DNA of 38,373 nucleotides from Candidatus Rifleibacteriota bacterium (GTDB lineage Bacteria > Muiribacteriota > Ozemobacteria > Ozemobacterales > Ozemobacteraceae), in NCBI GenBank assembly GCA_012520995.1, contig JAAYNI010000077.1, positions 1 to 38,373 on the forward strand. Reading direction: 5' to 3'. The position numbers were made by a program, and so were the translations under genes. Of the stretch, positions 15,834 through 24,359 are shown piece after piece (the first letter of the stretch is position 1; each line of letters begins with the position of its first letter). The notes beneath the pieces are model-generated. The model did no database searches and was not told the DNA's origin. It saw nothing but the letters and a program-made list of their open reading frames with translations.

Positions 15834-17476
15834 TGAAAGCTTTGTCGCGTTTGGCAATTTTGTTTGCCATGCTTTTAGTTACAGCATTTTCTTTTGCACA
15901 AAACACTTTTCTGAACGTTGAAGAATATGCGATCAGTAAAAACTTGTCTGTGCAGAAGTTTCCTTTTCAAAAAATGATAGTTGTCCGTTCAGGACTAAAT
16001 TCTTTGAGACTGATTGCTGGAGAAAAAACTGCTCTTTTTAACAATAAAGAACAGATAGCTTTGCCTGTAACTCCTATAGAAAAAAACGGGGTTTTGCTTT
16101 TATCTCAAAGTGTTTTGGATAATCTGTTTACTCATTTGACAACTGAACTTCAGAAAAAAACGGAAGGATTCGGTTTGATTAAACAGCCGCCTTCTCAGGC
16201 TTCGGTTTCAGGAAGGCAGTCTGCAAATACTGTAACCTCGAGTCCTCTTGATAAGCCTCAAAGTGGAGGAATCCAGCCTGTTGTGCCGGAAGCTCCAAAA
16301 ATTCAAGCCACTCTCATTTCTCTGACTCATATTTCAGATAAAAATTCCACTTCCGTTTTCTTTGATTTCAATGCTCCTGTTGTTTGTACAGAAGCATTTG
16401 AATTCCCGAAGTTTTATCTGAGAGTTACGGATTCTCTTAACTTGGTTCCCAATAATAGAACTGATCCTGCTGGCCCTCATATTCAGGATATGATGGTAAA
16501 CAGCGGCATAGATAATAAAGGGCTTATATTTACTTTCACTTTGCCTGAAAAAGCTCAAAAGCCGACTGTAGAGTATGTTCGGCAAAGAAACAGGGTCTTG
16601 CTTAAGTTTGCAAATAAACCTGAAAAACCTTCTTCGGAGTTTTTATCCGAATCGGAAGATGGTCCTCCAGAAGAACTTCTAAAAGAGGAAGAAAAACGAG
16701 CCAAGCAACGTGCTGCAGGTATTCCGGAGACTGAAGTTGCCGATGTTTCAAAAACAGTGGCGACTGAATCGGAAGGAAATCTTCTTGACAAGCCTATAGA
16801 CATAGAGCTCACTATTCCTTTGGAAAGCCTTCGAAAGCCAGAGTTTAGCGGCAGAAAAATCTTAATAGTTCCTATGCACGGAGGCAATCAAGCAGGCTAT
16901 GTACATCCAGGAAGACCGCCTGCCAAAGATATAAATCTGGCAGTTGCAACTAAGCTTGCTGATGTTCTGTTGAAAGCTTCCTTGTCAGGTGTTCTCTCTA
17001 GAACCAGTGATACAAGTATATTTAATACTCAAATAGTATCTTTTCTCAACAAGATGGGCACTGACTTGGTTGTGTTTATAGACTGCGGCGCATCAAGCAT
17101 GATTGATAAAGAAGGGATAGCCTGTATTTATTATACTCCTGAAGGTCAGAGTTTGAGTTCGTCAGCAAACTTGGCAAATCTGGAAACAGTCAGTAAAGAA
17201 TGGCTTAATAATGTCAGGCTTGACTTGTCAGAGTATCTCTGCAAGAAGATTGAAAACCGCATGTCTCAAGGTCTTAAAAGCACGGCAAGAGGGGTTAAAA
17301 AACTTCCCTTGAAAGACCTTGGCTTTATTACAGCTCCTGCTGTCTTCGTTGAGATCGGTATGCTTTCTCATGAAACTGAAGGCCGAAAATTAATGAGTGA
17401 AAAATATCAAGAGGCTGTAGCTCTTACCATAGCTAACGGCATAATAGATTTTCTGAACAGTATAGTTCTTAAGTAA
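15833..17476 (+). CDS. N-acetylmuramoyl-L-alanine amidase-like protein with altered zinc site
   Basis: A 547-residue exported protein: signal peptide (about 1-23), an N-terminal region, an AMIN-like beta domain (about 155-270), a charged linker and a C-terminal Amidase_3 fold (about 341-547). Amidase_3 enzymes cut the lactyl-amide bond of peptidoglycan with zinc held by His, Glu and His, plus a catalytic Glu. Here the first His is kept (MHGG, His349) and so is the late Glu (VEIG, Glu507), but the expected ligand Glu is Ala364 (PPAKDINL) and the second His aligns with Cys418 (FIDCGAS). It may be inactive, as with some regulatory amidase homologues, or may use a different site. GerMN follows 10 bases downstream. 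Confidence 0.72.
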   Translation: MKALSRLAILFAMLLVTAFSFAQNTFLNVEEYAISKNLSVQKFPFQKMIVVRSGLNSLRLIAGEKTALFNNKEQIALPVTPIEKNGVLLLSQSVLDNLFTHLTTELQKKTEGFGLIKQPPSQASVSGRQSANTVTSSPLDKPQSGGIQPVVPEAPKIQATLISLTHISDKNSTSVFFDFNAPVVCTEAFEFPKFYLRVTDSLNLVPNNRTDPAGPHIQDMMVNSGIDNKGLIFTFTLPEKAQKPTVEYVRQRNRVLLKFANKPEKPSSEFLSESEDGPPEELLKEEEKRAKQRAAGIPETEVADVSKTVATESEGNLLDKPIDIELTIPLESLRKPEFSGRKILIVPMHGGNQAGYVHPGRPPAKDINLAVATKLADVLLKASLSGVLSRTSDTSIFNTQIVSFLNKMGTDLVVFIDCGASSMIDKEGIACIYYTPEGQSLSSSANLANLETVSKEWLNNVRLDLSEYLCKKIENRMSQGLKSTARGVKKLPLKDLGFITAPAVFVEIGMLSHETEGRKLMSEKYQEAVALTIANGIIDFLNSIVLK

Positions 17477-17486
17477 GCGACAGAAT

Positions 17487-18110
17487 ATGAAAGCAAAAAA
17501 AACGTCTAAGTATAAAGAAGAAAAATTTTTATTCCTGCTAATGGGCTTTATTGTTTTCTTTTTGGTTTTGGCAGGAAAGTTAATTTATAACAGCAGCCTA
17601 AAGGAAAAAAAAGCTAAGTCTTTGAGCGGGCAGACCTTTGAAAAGCACGATCCTCAAAATCCCCTGATACCGCCTGAAGAAGCGGAACGCATAAAGGTCT
17701 ATTATGTCTTGCGCGGAACAGACGAATTGGTAGAAGAGGAGAAGATTATACGTAAAAGCGACTCTCTTCTTGCAAAGGGCAGAAAGCTGGCTCTTTTCTT
17801 AAAAGAGAAGCCGGAAACAGCAGCTCTATATTCTCCTTTGCCTCAAGACTTGGAACTGCGCTCAATATTTTTTTATAACAATGTTTTTATTTTGGATTTC
17901 AATGAAGCTTTCAAAAAAATCTTTGGCATGGGCGCTTCGGAAGAAGCGGCAGCAGTTTATGCTATCGTGAACTCGTTTTCTTCTCTTAAGGAGGGAACCG
18001 CTGTTAAATTTTTGGTGAACGGCTCAGAAATTTCCCAAGGGGAGGGTTTTCTTGATCTGAGTTTAAATCTAGAGAGTTTGCCAAGTTTAATTAAACGCAC
18101 TGGGCTTTAA
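17487..18110 (+). CDS. Membrane-anchored GerMN-domain protein
   Basis: A 207-residue protein with one N-terminal membrane helix (about 14-36) and a GerMN domain (about 68-200): IKVYYVL, FILDFNEAF, then AVYAIVNSFSSLKEGTAVKF and NGSE. GerMN domains occur in spore germination proteins and in envelope proteins of non-spore-formers, often near N-acetylmuramoyl-L-alanine amidases, as here, and probably bind cell-wall or protein partners. It lies 10 bases after the amidase-like gene and ends the TPR-smpB-amidase-GerMN unit. No spore gene is nearby, so a cell-wall role is more likely than germination. Confidence 0.8.
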   Translation: MKAKKTSKYKEEKFLFLLMGFIVFFLVLAGKLIYNSSLKEKKAKSLSGQTFEKHDPQNPLIPPEEAERIKVYYVLRGTDELVEEEKIIRKSDSLLAKGRKLALFLKEKPETAALYSPLPQDLELRSIFFYNNVFILDFNEAFKKIFGMGASEEAAAVYAIVNSFSSLKEGTAVKFLVNGSEISQGEGFLDLSLNLESLPSLIKRTGL

Positions 18111-18200
18111 AACTACAGGACGTGGGGCTGGGGAAGTAAAAACCAAATATCCTGAACAGAAACAACCGAAGAGAAGAGCTTTTCGAACATTTATTTCTGT

Positions 18201-18249
18201 TTCTGTACATTTTGCATTATTAAAAACTCGCTTCTCACTGACCACTGCC
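18201..18249. repeat. Degenerate intergenic repeat
   Basis: TTCTGTACATTTTGCATT, then AAAACTCGCTTCTCACTGACC and ACTGCC. It parallels 30351-30390 (TTCTACACTTTACATTTTT, then CTCGCCACTTGCC), so the same filler type occurs after both forward-strand gene runs. Confidence 0.35.
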
Positions 18250-18266
18250 TTAGAAGGTTGCATAAA

Positions 18267-18302
18267 AAAAAATAGCCTCTTTACAAAAAGAGGCTATTTT
18301 TT
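18267..18302. terminator. Strong bidirectional intrinsic terminator
   Basis: A perfect 16-base stem (arms AAAAAATAGCCTCTTT and its complement) closes on the loop ACAA, with A/T runs on both sides. It lies between the convergent GerMN unit and the pilin-like gene and can end transcription from both. Confidence 0.88.
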
Positions 18303-18317
18303 ATCTAAGCTAATTAA

Positions 18318-18686
18318 TTATTGGGTTGAAGAAAATGAGAAAGTGCTGCTTGCACAGGCGTGGATATTGCAACGTACAACCAAACCGGTTTCAGCGTCAG
18401 CACCTGTACCTGCTACCCATTGATATTCTCCGTTGCTTGGGCAATGGGGAATTTTGCCGCCTGACATGAATTCTGCCAAGTCAGTAACCTGCTGGGGTTC
18501 TCTTCCCTTGTTTAAGTTGTAGACTTCGGCTGTATGTGTCAGCTGAGTAGTGTTAAGATGGCATTTGTTTAGTCTTGCGCGATCCCTGGCAAGTTTGAAG
18601 CTGGGAACTGCCATGCCTGACAAAATGCCAATTATAGCGATAACTATCATTATTTCAACTAAGCTGAAAGCTTTTTTCTTTTTCAT
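18318..18686 (-). CDS. Type IV pilin-like protein
   Basis: A 122-residue protein with a class III signal: four Lys, then Ala-Phe at the expected prepilin peptidase site, then SLVEIMIVIAIIGILSG. Mature Glu5 (Glu11) is present; the residue before the cut is Ala rather than the usual Gly. The body has a CPSNGEYQW segment and a late C-x-H-x-C (CNIHAC), with Cys42, 82, 106 and 111 available for disulfides or metal. ATG 18686 is chosen by the N-terminal motif and a Shine-Dalgarno (AGAGG); longer forms start inside the promoter. It stands alone with its own promoter and terminator, as expected for a major pilin or pseudopilin whose assembly genes lie elsewhere. Confidence 0.88.
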   Translation of the reverse strand: MKKKKAFSLVEIMIVIAIIGILSGMAVPSFKLARDRARLNKCHLNTTQLTHTAEVYNLNKGREPQQVTDLAEFMSGGKIPHCPSNGEYQWVAGTGADAETGLVVRCNIHACASSTFSFSSTQ

Positions 18687-18702
18687 AAAAACCTCTACCT
18701 TA

Positions 18703-18731
18703 AATATACACTTTGTGCTAACTAATGACAA
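18703..18731 (-). promoter_or_regulatory. Sigma70 promoter of the pilin-like gene
   Basis: On the minus strand, TTGTCA (18726-18731), a 17-base spacer and TATATT (18703-18708). Transcription would start about 18696, giving a very short leader that begins at the Shine-Dalgarno. Confidence 0.65.
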
Positions 18732-19056
18732 GCTTATTTTGTCTATTTTTGTATTTTCTTTTCTATTTTGTCCTTTTTTTTGACTCATTTTTTTATTAGA
18801 AATCGGAAAGTTTTATTTTTGTTTTAAGTACTGTCAAAAGAGCAAAACAGAAAATTTAAAAAATATTGAGGATTCCCAAATCCTAATTAAAGTTTATTAA
18901 TCTGTTTTTCTCTAATTCTCTTGCAAAAGCCATATGCTTTGATGTAGGATTTTACTCGGACGACAAAAAAAGCTCCTGAAAGCTTTTTCTGTTGCAAAGG
19001 AATAGCCATTAGGGTATTATTTCATAAAAGAAATTATATAGGACAAGCAACAAGTA
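18732..19056. other. Divergent intergenic region with one hairpin
   Basis: No gene is seen between the pilin promoter and the propeller lipoprotein. It is AT-rich, with a terminator-like hairpin at 18967-18988 (AAAAAGCT, six-base loop, AGCTTTTT). The hairpin has no upstream gene to terminate, so it may be an orphan or a leader element of the next gene. Confidence 0.35.
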
Positions 19057-19986
19057 ATGAGATTTTTATATAGAATTCTCCTAGGTTTATGTATTTGTGT
19101 ATTAGCAGCCACACAGTTTGGTTGCACTGCACCTGCTTTTTATGATTTCTCTGCAGAACTTAAGACTTATGGCAAAAACCAGAGCCTATTAAGTCCTAAC
19201 GCAATAGAACCTTTGCCTGACGGTTCCTTTTTGGTTTCAGATCAGGGAAACAACAAAATACACAAGTATTCAAAAGATCATAAATATCTGACTTCTTTAG
19301 ATTGTGCAGGTTATAAGAAGCCTGAATTCAATGTGGCTAAAATATCAGATATAAGTTATGACTCTCTGTATAAATATCTGTATGTTTGTGACCAAAGCCA
19401 AAACAAAATTGTCGCATTTGATTTTGAAAAAAAAGAGCCTGTTTTTGTAATTACCGACCAGGTAAGACGTCCTGCGGCTTGTGTTGTGGGTCCTGACTCT
19501 AATCTGTTTGTTGCCTCCAGTAAGAGCCCTTATATAAATGTATATTACAAAGAAACATACCTTAAAACTCTTACGGGCACCAGTTTTGTATTCCCATCAG
19601 ATATGGCTTACAGTACTACTAACAGTTCTGCAATATATGTTTCAGATCTGGGAAGCAAATCAGTTAAGCAGATTTCTGTTTTAGATGGAGCCCTAATTAA
19701 AGAATATACTGATAAAGGCAGATATGGTGCCTTGCTAGGTCCTCAGGGAGTTTTTGTGGATTCCGTAGGGATTTATATAGTTGACTTAGGTGAAAATCCT
19801 GTTGTTCTTTTGAATCAGAAGGGAGAGCTGATTTCCAGAATAGGCGCATTTGGAAAAGAAACGGGAACTTATACCTATCCGGTGAAAATTATGAGCGACC
19901 TAACGCAAAACCAGGTTCATATAGTTGATTGCAGCCGGAATGCTCTATTGACCTATGATAAAAAAGCCGAGGCTGTAAAAAACTGA
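19057..19986 (+). CDS. Beta-propeller (NHL-like) lipoprotein
   Basis: A 309-residue protein with a lipoprotein signal (lipobox QFGC, Cys23) and repeated six-bladed-propeller motifs: NAIEPLPDGSFLVSDQGNNK, YKYLYVCDQSQNKIVAFD, AIYVSDLGSKSVKQ and QVHIVDCSRNALLTYD. NHL propellers usually bind proteins or peptides. It is probably lipid-anchored in the envelope by the lspA/lgt pathway present in this window. The ATG follows a GGACAAG sequence. It starts a forward run with mltG 78 bases later. The ligand is unknown. Confidence 0.75.
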   Translation: MRFLYRILLGLCICVLAATQFGCTAPAFYDFSAELKTYGKNQSLLSPNAIEPLPDGSFLVSDQGNNKIHKYSKDHKYLTSLDCAGYKKPEFNVAKISDISYDSLYKYLYVCDQSQNKIVAFDFEKKEPVFVITDQVRRPAACVVGPDSNLFVASSKSPYINVYYKETYLKTLTGTSFVFPSDMAYSTTNSSAIYVSDLGSKSVKQISVLDGALIKEYTDKGRYGALLGPQGVFVDSVGIYIVDLGENPVVLLNQKGELISRIGAFGKETGTYTYPVKIMSDLTQNQVHIVDCSRNALLTYDKKAEAVKN

Positions 19987-20064
19987 CAGCGGTATCTCTC
20001 AAGGCTGTTTTTGACTTGGAGAAGCTTTTATGCAACTATTACTAGAAGCTCAGTGCCAGGCGGC

Positions 20065-21078
20065 ATGAAAAAAGTATTTTTAGCTATCTTGCTTATAATC
20101 ACCGCTTTTACTGCCGGGATGCTGTATGCAGGAGTAAACTATTGTCTTGCCGCTTTTAGCCATACCAATGAAGGTAATCCGCAGAGAATAGTAGTTTCTC
20201 AAGGTGAAACTGTTAAAGATATTTCTTCTAAGCTTCAAACAGCCGGAATAATAAGAAATGCTGAACTGTTTCGCAGATATTTGGTATTTCTTGCTGTAGA
20301 TCACAAGTTGCACGCAGGTTATTTTGACTTTGACGGAAAAGAAGATCTTAACGCTACAGTTCACAAAATGCTGCATGGCCATACAGAAAACATTTCTGTA
20401 ACTATTCCTCCGGGCTTGACCTATGACAAAGTTGCGGAAATTTTAGATGCCAACAATATTTGTGATGCAGAAGCTTTTAAAGCTGTTGTTACAGAATCTT
20501 CTTTTTTGTTTTCTTTGGACTTTTTGGGAGAAAGAGCAACCAGCCCCGAAGGTATCCTTTTTCCGGAAACCTATTATTTTGAACCTTCTACACCGCCAGA
20601 AGTTGTGGCGGCTCGAATGAAAAATCTTACCGAACGATATGTTAACAGGCTTAAGGCAGAATTCCCGGACCACTCTTTGTCTCTATATCAAAGTTGTATA
20701 TTGGCTTCAATAGTAGAGAAGGAAGGTGCCGTAGTTGGCGAGTTTCCTAAGATAGCCTCTGTTTTTTTGAATCGTTTGAAAAAAAAGCAGAAGCTGGAGT
20801 CTTGTGCCACTGTGCTATATGCCTTGGGATACCATAAAAATGCCTTGTCCTATCAAGATCTAAAGACTGAATCTCCTTTTAATACTTATCTCCATGAGGG
20901 ACTGCCGCCAGCTCCTATTTCCAACTTCAGTTTTGATGCGTTAAAAGCGGTTTTTAACCCAGCTAATACAGATTACTATTATTTTGTGGCTGACGGCGAT
21001 GGAACTCACAGGTTTTCAAAGTCTATAGCTGAACATAACCGCAACAAGCAGATTTATAAGAAAACTTTGCAAAAATAA
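20065..21078 (+). CDS. mltG: Endolytic murein transglycosylase
   Basis: A 337-residue inner-membrane lytic transglycosylase that cleaves nascent glycan strands and sets chain length. ATG 20065 is preferred to an upstream in-frame TTG because the N-terminus then starts MKKVFLAILLIITAF, a proper membrane helix. The LysM-like part (QGETVKDISSKLQTAGI) is followed by the YceG domain with FPETYYF, the catalytic Glu in SIVEKEG (Glu218) and the C-terminal PAPISNF and YYYFVADGDGTHRFS motifs. It overlaps the binding-protein gene by one base. Confidence 0.94.
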   Translation: MKKVFLAILLIITAFTAGMLYAGVNYCLAAFSHTNEGNPQRIVVSQGETVKDISSKLQTAGIIRNAELFRRYLVFLAVDHKLHAGYFDFDGKEDLNATVHKMLHGHTENISVTIPPGLTYDKVAEILDANNICDAEAFKAVVTESSFLFSLDFLGERATSPEGILFPETYYFEPSTPPEVVAARMKNLTERYVNRLKAEFPDHSLSLYQSCILASIVEKEGAVVGEFPKIASVFLNRLKKKQKLESCATVLYALGYHKNALSYQDLKTESPFNTYLHEGLPPAPISNFSFDALKAVFNPANTDYYYFVADGDGTHRFSKSIAEHNRNKQIYKKTLQK

Positions 21079-21896
21079 TGAGAAAAATAAGCCTTTTAAT
21101 TTTTATAGCGATCTTTTGTTTTGTTTATATTCCTGATTTTTTGTGGGCAAAAGACCTTCGCATTGTTTCCTTGGTTCCTTCATCTACGGAAATCATATGT
21201 GCTCTTGGTTTGCGTGACAATCTAGTAGGAGTGACTACTTATTGCGATTATCCTCCTGAAGTGCTTAAAATAGACAAAATCGGCAATACGGCTCTGAACA
21301 CGGAAAAAATAATTTCTCTTAATCCAGATGTGCTTGTGGATACTAATTCAGCTCATGGCCGCTATGCGCCTTTTTTACAAAAGCTTGGTTATTCTTATAT
21401 AAATCTTAAAATCGATAATCTGCAAGAACTTCTCTCTGAAGCCAAAAGACTTTCGGATTTTCTAGGTAAGCCTGAAGCTTATTTGCCTTTCAAGGAAAAA
21501 TACGAAAAGGCTATAAACTCTCTAAGGTTCAGAATGGATAAAAAGCCTCGGATCTATATAGAAGTCTGGAATATTCCTTGGCAAACGGCAGGCGGAAATA
21601 CTTTTATCAATGATATTATTGAGAGAGCTGGGGGAGTGAATATTTTTAAAAAAATGAAAAATTATAAGAGTATAAATTTTGAAATGCTCATCTCAAGAGA
21701 TCCTGATATTGTTCTTTTGGCTTATCCGCAGGCAGACCCTAAGGAGTTTGCAGCCAGAGAGGGTTTTTCTGCATTAAAGGCTGTTCGTGCCGGACGAGTA
21801 TACAAGATGCCTTATGATCTCTTTGTGAGACCCTCGCCACGTAACTTGGAAGCAACTGCTCATCTGAATGCTTTGATTGAGAGGATATCTGAATGA
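21078..21896 (+). CDS. BtuF-like substrate-binding protein
   Basis: A 272-residue exported protein (signal peptide about 1-24) of the helical-backbone metal receptor family. BtuF/FhuD-type motifs are present: RIVSLVPSSTEIICALGL, VGVTTYCDYPPEV, SLNPDVLVDT, and a C-terminal DPDIVLLAYPQAD. Such proteins deliver cobalamin, haem or ferric chelates to an ABC transporter. No permease or ATPase gene is in the window, so the transporter is elsewhere or the protein works alone. It is coupled to mltG (one-base overlap) and to the propeller gene (four-base overlap). Cobalamin is a reasonable guess from YCDYPPE but is not proven. Confidence 0.82.
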   Translation: MRKISLLIFIAIFCFVYIPDFLWAKDLRIVSLVPSSTEIICALGLRDNLVGVTTYCDYPPEVLKIDKIGNTALNTEKIISLNPDVLVDTNSAHGRYAPFLQKLGYSYINLKIDNLQELLSEAKRLSDFLGKPEAYLPFKEKYEKAINSLRFRMDKKPRIYIEVWNIPWQTAGGNTFINDIIERAGGVNIFKKMKNYKSINFEMLISRDPDIVLLAYPQADPKEFAAREGFSALKAVRAGRVYKMPYDLFVRPSPRNLEATAHLNALIERISE

Positions 21897-23095
21897 AAAG
21901 ACAACTTCTTGCTTTTTGCAGCTTTGTTATTCTTTTGTTTGCAAGTCAAGTTTTTGCTCAGTCTTCCAATTCTCAAATGATGTGGGCTTCCATGGAGGTT
22001 GCTTCTGATACAGCAGTTTTTACTCTGAATTTGCCGGAAGCAGGTTGTTTGTCTGTATATAAAACTTATTCTTCCACAAAGAAAGAGCGCTTCTGGGGAC
22101 CTGTCTATATGCAAAAGGGGCGATTTCGTCTTAGAATTCCGCTTTCTCGTATAGCTGGCGGTCAAGGATATTTTGAATTGTTTAATCTTTCTCCTTATGC
22201 TGAGTTTGAAACTGGCTCTAGAGGCAATGGAGAACGCCAATTTGTTAATCCCTGCGGATTAGATTATGACAGAACAAAAAAAGAACTCTTGATTGCTGAT
22301 ACGGGTAATGACAGAATAGTAAGGTTATCCGAAGACGGCAGGTTTTTGAGCAAGCACGGCGGTTTTGGCATAATATTAGGCGAGCACTCCGAGGAGAGAG
22401 AGGAAACCCTTGATGCTCCTTATGATGTAGCGGCAGGGGGCTTTTCTAATTTTTATGTTTCAGATCAGAATAACGATCGTATATGTATCTTTGATACCTT
22501 TCGCAGCTATAAAGGCAATCTCTATCCGGAAAAAAAAGCTAGAAGAAGCCAGTTCAGCAGGCCATCCGGAATAACCGTTGACAGAGAAAATAACATCTGG
22601 ATTGTGGAAACAGGCAATGACAGACTTTTGAAAATTTCACCTTATGGGGACAAGATTTTTGAGCTGGGCGGTTTCGGCAGCGGCAGAAATCGTCTGAAAC
22701 GTCCAGAACAAGTGGCTATCTCTGATGATGGCAAGGTTTATGTGGCTGATACCGGAAACGGACGCATCGCTATTTTTGATAAGCTAGGTGCTTATATGTC
22801 TTCATTGAATGGTGATTTTAAAAATGTTTCGGCAGTTCATCCAGATGCTGACGGTCTTTTGTGGATTACAGATGCGACAGAGGATAAGCTGATATTGTGC
22901 ACTCCGGCAGGAGTAAAGCTTAGCGAATTTGTTTCCGCATCGGATGGTTCAACCTTTAGGGCTCCTAGGGATTTAGCTTCATCAGAAAAGGCTCTTTTCT
23001 TGTTGGATTCAGGGAATCACAGAATTGTTCATTTTAACAAAAACAAAGAATCAACCCGTGTCTCTTGGCAAGCTCCGGGCGATGTGGTAGAATAA
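21893..23095 (+). CDS. Secreted NHL-repeat beta-propeller protein
   Basis: A 400-residue exported protein with a signal peptide ending QVFAQ (about 1-23), an N-terminal beta region (about 30-105) and at least five NHL repeats from about 112: LLIADTGNDRIVRL, FYVSDQNNDRICIFD, IWIVETGNDRLLKISPYG, VYVADTGNGRIAIFD and LFLLDSGNHRIVHF. The repeats are much closer to the NHL consensus than those of the lipoprotein at 19057. The gene overlaps the binding-protein gene by four bases. Likely a periplasmic or surface interaction scaffold; no enzymatic motif is seen. Confidence 0.85.
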   Translation: MKRQLLAFCSFVILLFASQVFAQSSNSQMMWASMEVASDTAVFTLNLPEAGCLSVYKTYSSTKKERFWGPVYMQKGRFRLRIPLSRIAGGQGYFELFNLSPYAEFETGSRGNGERQFVNPCGLDYDRTKKELLIADTGNDRIVRLSEDGRFLSKHGGFGIILGEHSEEREETLDAPYDVAAGGFSNFYVSDQNNDRICIFDTFRSYKGNLYPEKKARRSQFSRPSGITVDRENNIWIVETGNDRLLKISPYGDKIFELGGFGSGRNRLKRPEQVAISDDGKVYVADTGNGRIAIFDKLGAYMSSLNGDFKNVSAVHPDADGLLWITDATEDKLILCTPAGVKLSEFVSASDGSTFRAPRDLASSEKALFLLDSGNHRIVHFNKNKESTRVSWQAPGDVVE

Positions 23096-23123
23096 AACAC
23101 CCAATATTTTCAGGAGATAGAAC

Positions 23124-24107
23124 TTGAACATCCGTACAGTAAAAACTTTGCTCTGTTCTGTAGCCTTGACAGTACTAATCTTCACATCCGGATGCAATAA
23201 AAACAACAGAAGAAGAGGACCTCAAGACAAAGCTGACAATGTAAAAGTTTCCGAGCAGATCAAAGCTATTCCCTTAGCTTATATTATCCCTCCTCATAAA
23301 AATGTTACTGGCAAAAAAATGTCAGAACTTCCCAAAAAGCTTCAAGATGATTATCTTTATGGCACTTTGGCAGGCGAATATGGCAACTATCGGCTTTGTG
23401 AAGAAACCCTTCAGAAAGTTTATCGCCAAGAGCCTAAGTCGACAGACACAATACATAACTTAGGGCTTGTCTACTTCAAACAAGGTAAAATTGATGATGC
23501 TATAAAGGCTTGGCGTCGCACTCTTGAGCTTGATCCTGGTTATTTTGAAGCCTATTACAATTTGGCGATCTTTATGCTTGATCTCGGACGAATTGATGAC
23601 GGAATAGCTTTGTTGAATGAATGCATAAAACATGAGCCTTTCCATGAAAAAGCCAGATTGGCTCTCGGATTCATCCACAAGTTAAGAAACCAGAATAAAG
23701 AAGCTATAATTCACTTCAAGGCTTTTGAGCACAAAGACAGAGGGAATATCAACGTTTTGATGGCTCTTGGCGAGCTTTATCTCTTGGAAGGCCTCTATGA
23801 CCTTTCATTACAGAAGTTTGAAGCAGCTTCACGAATAGATAAGAAAAACGGAAAGATCTTCTATCAGCTCGGAGCAGCTTATCACCGCAAAAATTTTCCT
23901 GATCTTGCTTTAGAAAACTATAAAAAAGCATCGGAACTAATGCCTAATTCCCCCGAACCTTATCTTAATATAGGAGATATCTATGAAAGTCAGGGCGAAT
24001 TTGCGTCAGCAATGGCTGCTTATGATACAGCTTTGGTTATAGATCCTACCAACACCTATGCTAGACGCAAGAGCGAAAAGGTGAAGCAGTCGCTGCTTAC
24101 TAACTGA
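23124..24107 (+). CDS. TPR-repeat lipoprotein
   Basis: A 327-residue lipoprotein (lipobox FTSGC, Cys24) with about six TPRs from residue 80: TIHNLGLVYFKQGKIDDAIK, AYYNLAIFMLDLGRIDDGIA, ILMALGELYLLEGLYDLS-like, IFYQLGAAYHRKNFPDLALE and PYLNIGDIYESQGEFASAM. TTG 23124 is used as start: AGGAG (23112-23116) is seven bases upstream, and the next ATG would remove the signal peptide. It starts 28 bases after the propeller gene. It is probably an outer-membrane-linked assembly scaffold, as for PilF/BamD-type TPR lipoproteins, but nothing ties it to one complex. Confidence 0.82.
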   Translation: MNIRTVKTLLCSVALTVLIFTSGCNKNNRRRGPQDKADNVKVSEQIKAIPLAYIIPPHKNVTGKKMSELPKKLQDDYLYGTLAGEYGNYRLCEETLQKVYRQEPKSTDTIHNLGLVYFKQGKIDDAIKAWRRTLELDPGYFEAYYNLAIFMLDLGRIDDGIALLNECIKHEPFHEKARLALGFIHKLRNQNKEAIIHFKAFEHKDRGNINVLMALGELYLLEGLYDLSLQKFEAASRIDKKNGKIFYQLGAAYHRKNFPDLALENYKKASELMPNSPEPYLNIGDIYESQGEFASAMAAYDTALVIDPTNTYARRKSEKVKQSLLTN

Positions 24108-24140
24108 TTTATTAAGAACCCTTTTGTTAATTTAACTGCC

Positions 24141-24359
24141 ATGACAAGAACACGTAAAGAGCTTTCTCCTGCTGCCAAGGCAAAAGTAATTCTTCTTGCT
24201 AACAGGCTAAAAGTTGCTCCTGAAGAGGTCATGGCTTTAACACAAACTCTCAATGATGAGTTCGCTGAGATTGTTGGGCGATCTCTTTCCGTTGATTGTG
24301 AGTTTTCCGGTAAAGATACAGATTTTATTTTTACCCTTCCAAAAAAAGACACAGCGTAA
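24141..24359 (+). CDS. Small hypothetical protein
   Basis: 72 residues, mostly helical at the N-terminus (AAKAKVILLANRLKVAPEEV), with a short beta-rich end (VDCEFSGKDTDFIFTLP). I do not recognise it. Reality as a gene is supported by the one-base overlap with the radical SAM gene and by sensible codon use. The frame lacks a clear Shine-Dalgarno. It has no membrane segment and is probably cytoplasmic. Confidence 0.55.
   Translation: MTRTRKELSPAAKAKVILLANRLKVAPEEVMALTQTLNDEFAEIVGRSLSVDCEFSGKDTDFIFTLPKKDTA

Noticed and set aside
17487-18110. Spore germination function for the GerMN protein
   Set aside because: No sporulation or germination genes are nearby and GerMN domains are widespread in non-spore-formers; the SpoIIE-like genes are receptor-type proteins.
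18687-18788. N-terminal extension of the pilin-like protein
   Set aside because: It would start inside or before the promoter and bury the prepilin signal; ATG 18686 has the ribosome site.
19057-24107. A complete B12/iron ABC importer
   Set aside because: Only the binding protein is present; neighbours are propeller, TPR and MltG proteins with no permease or ATPase.
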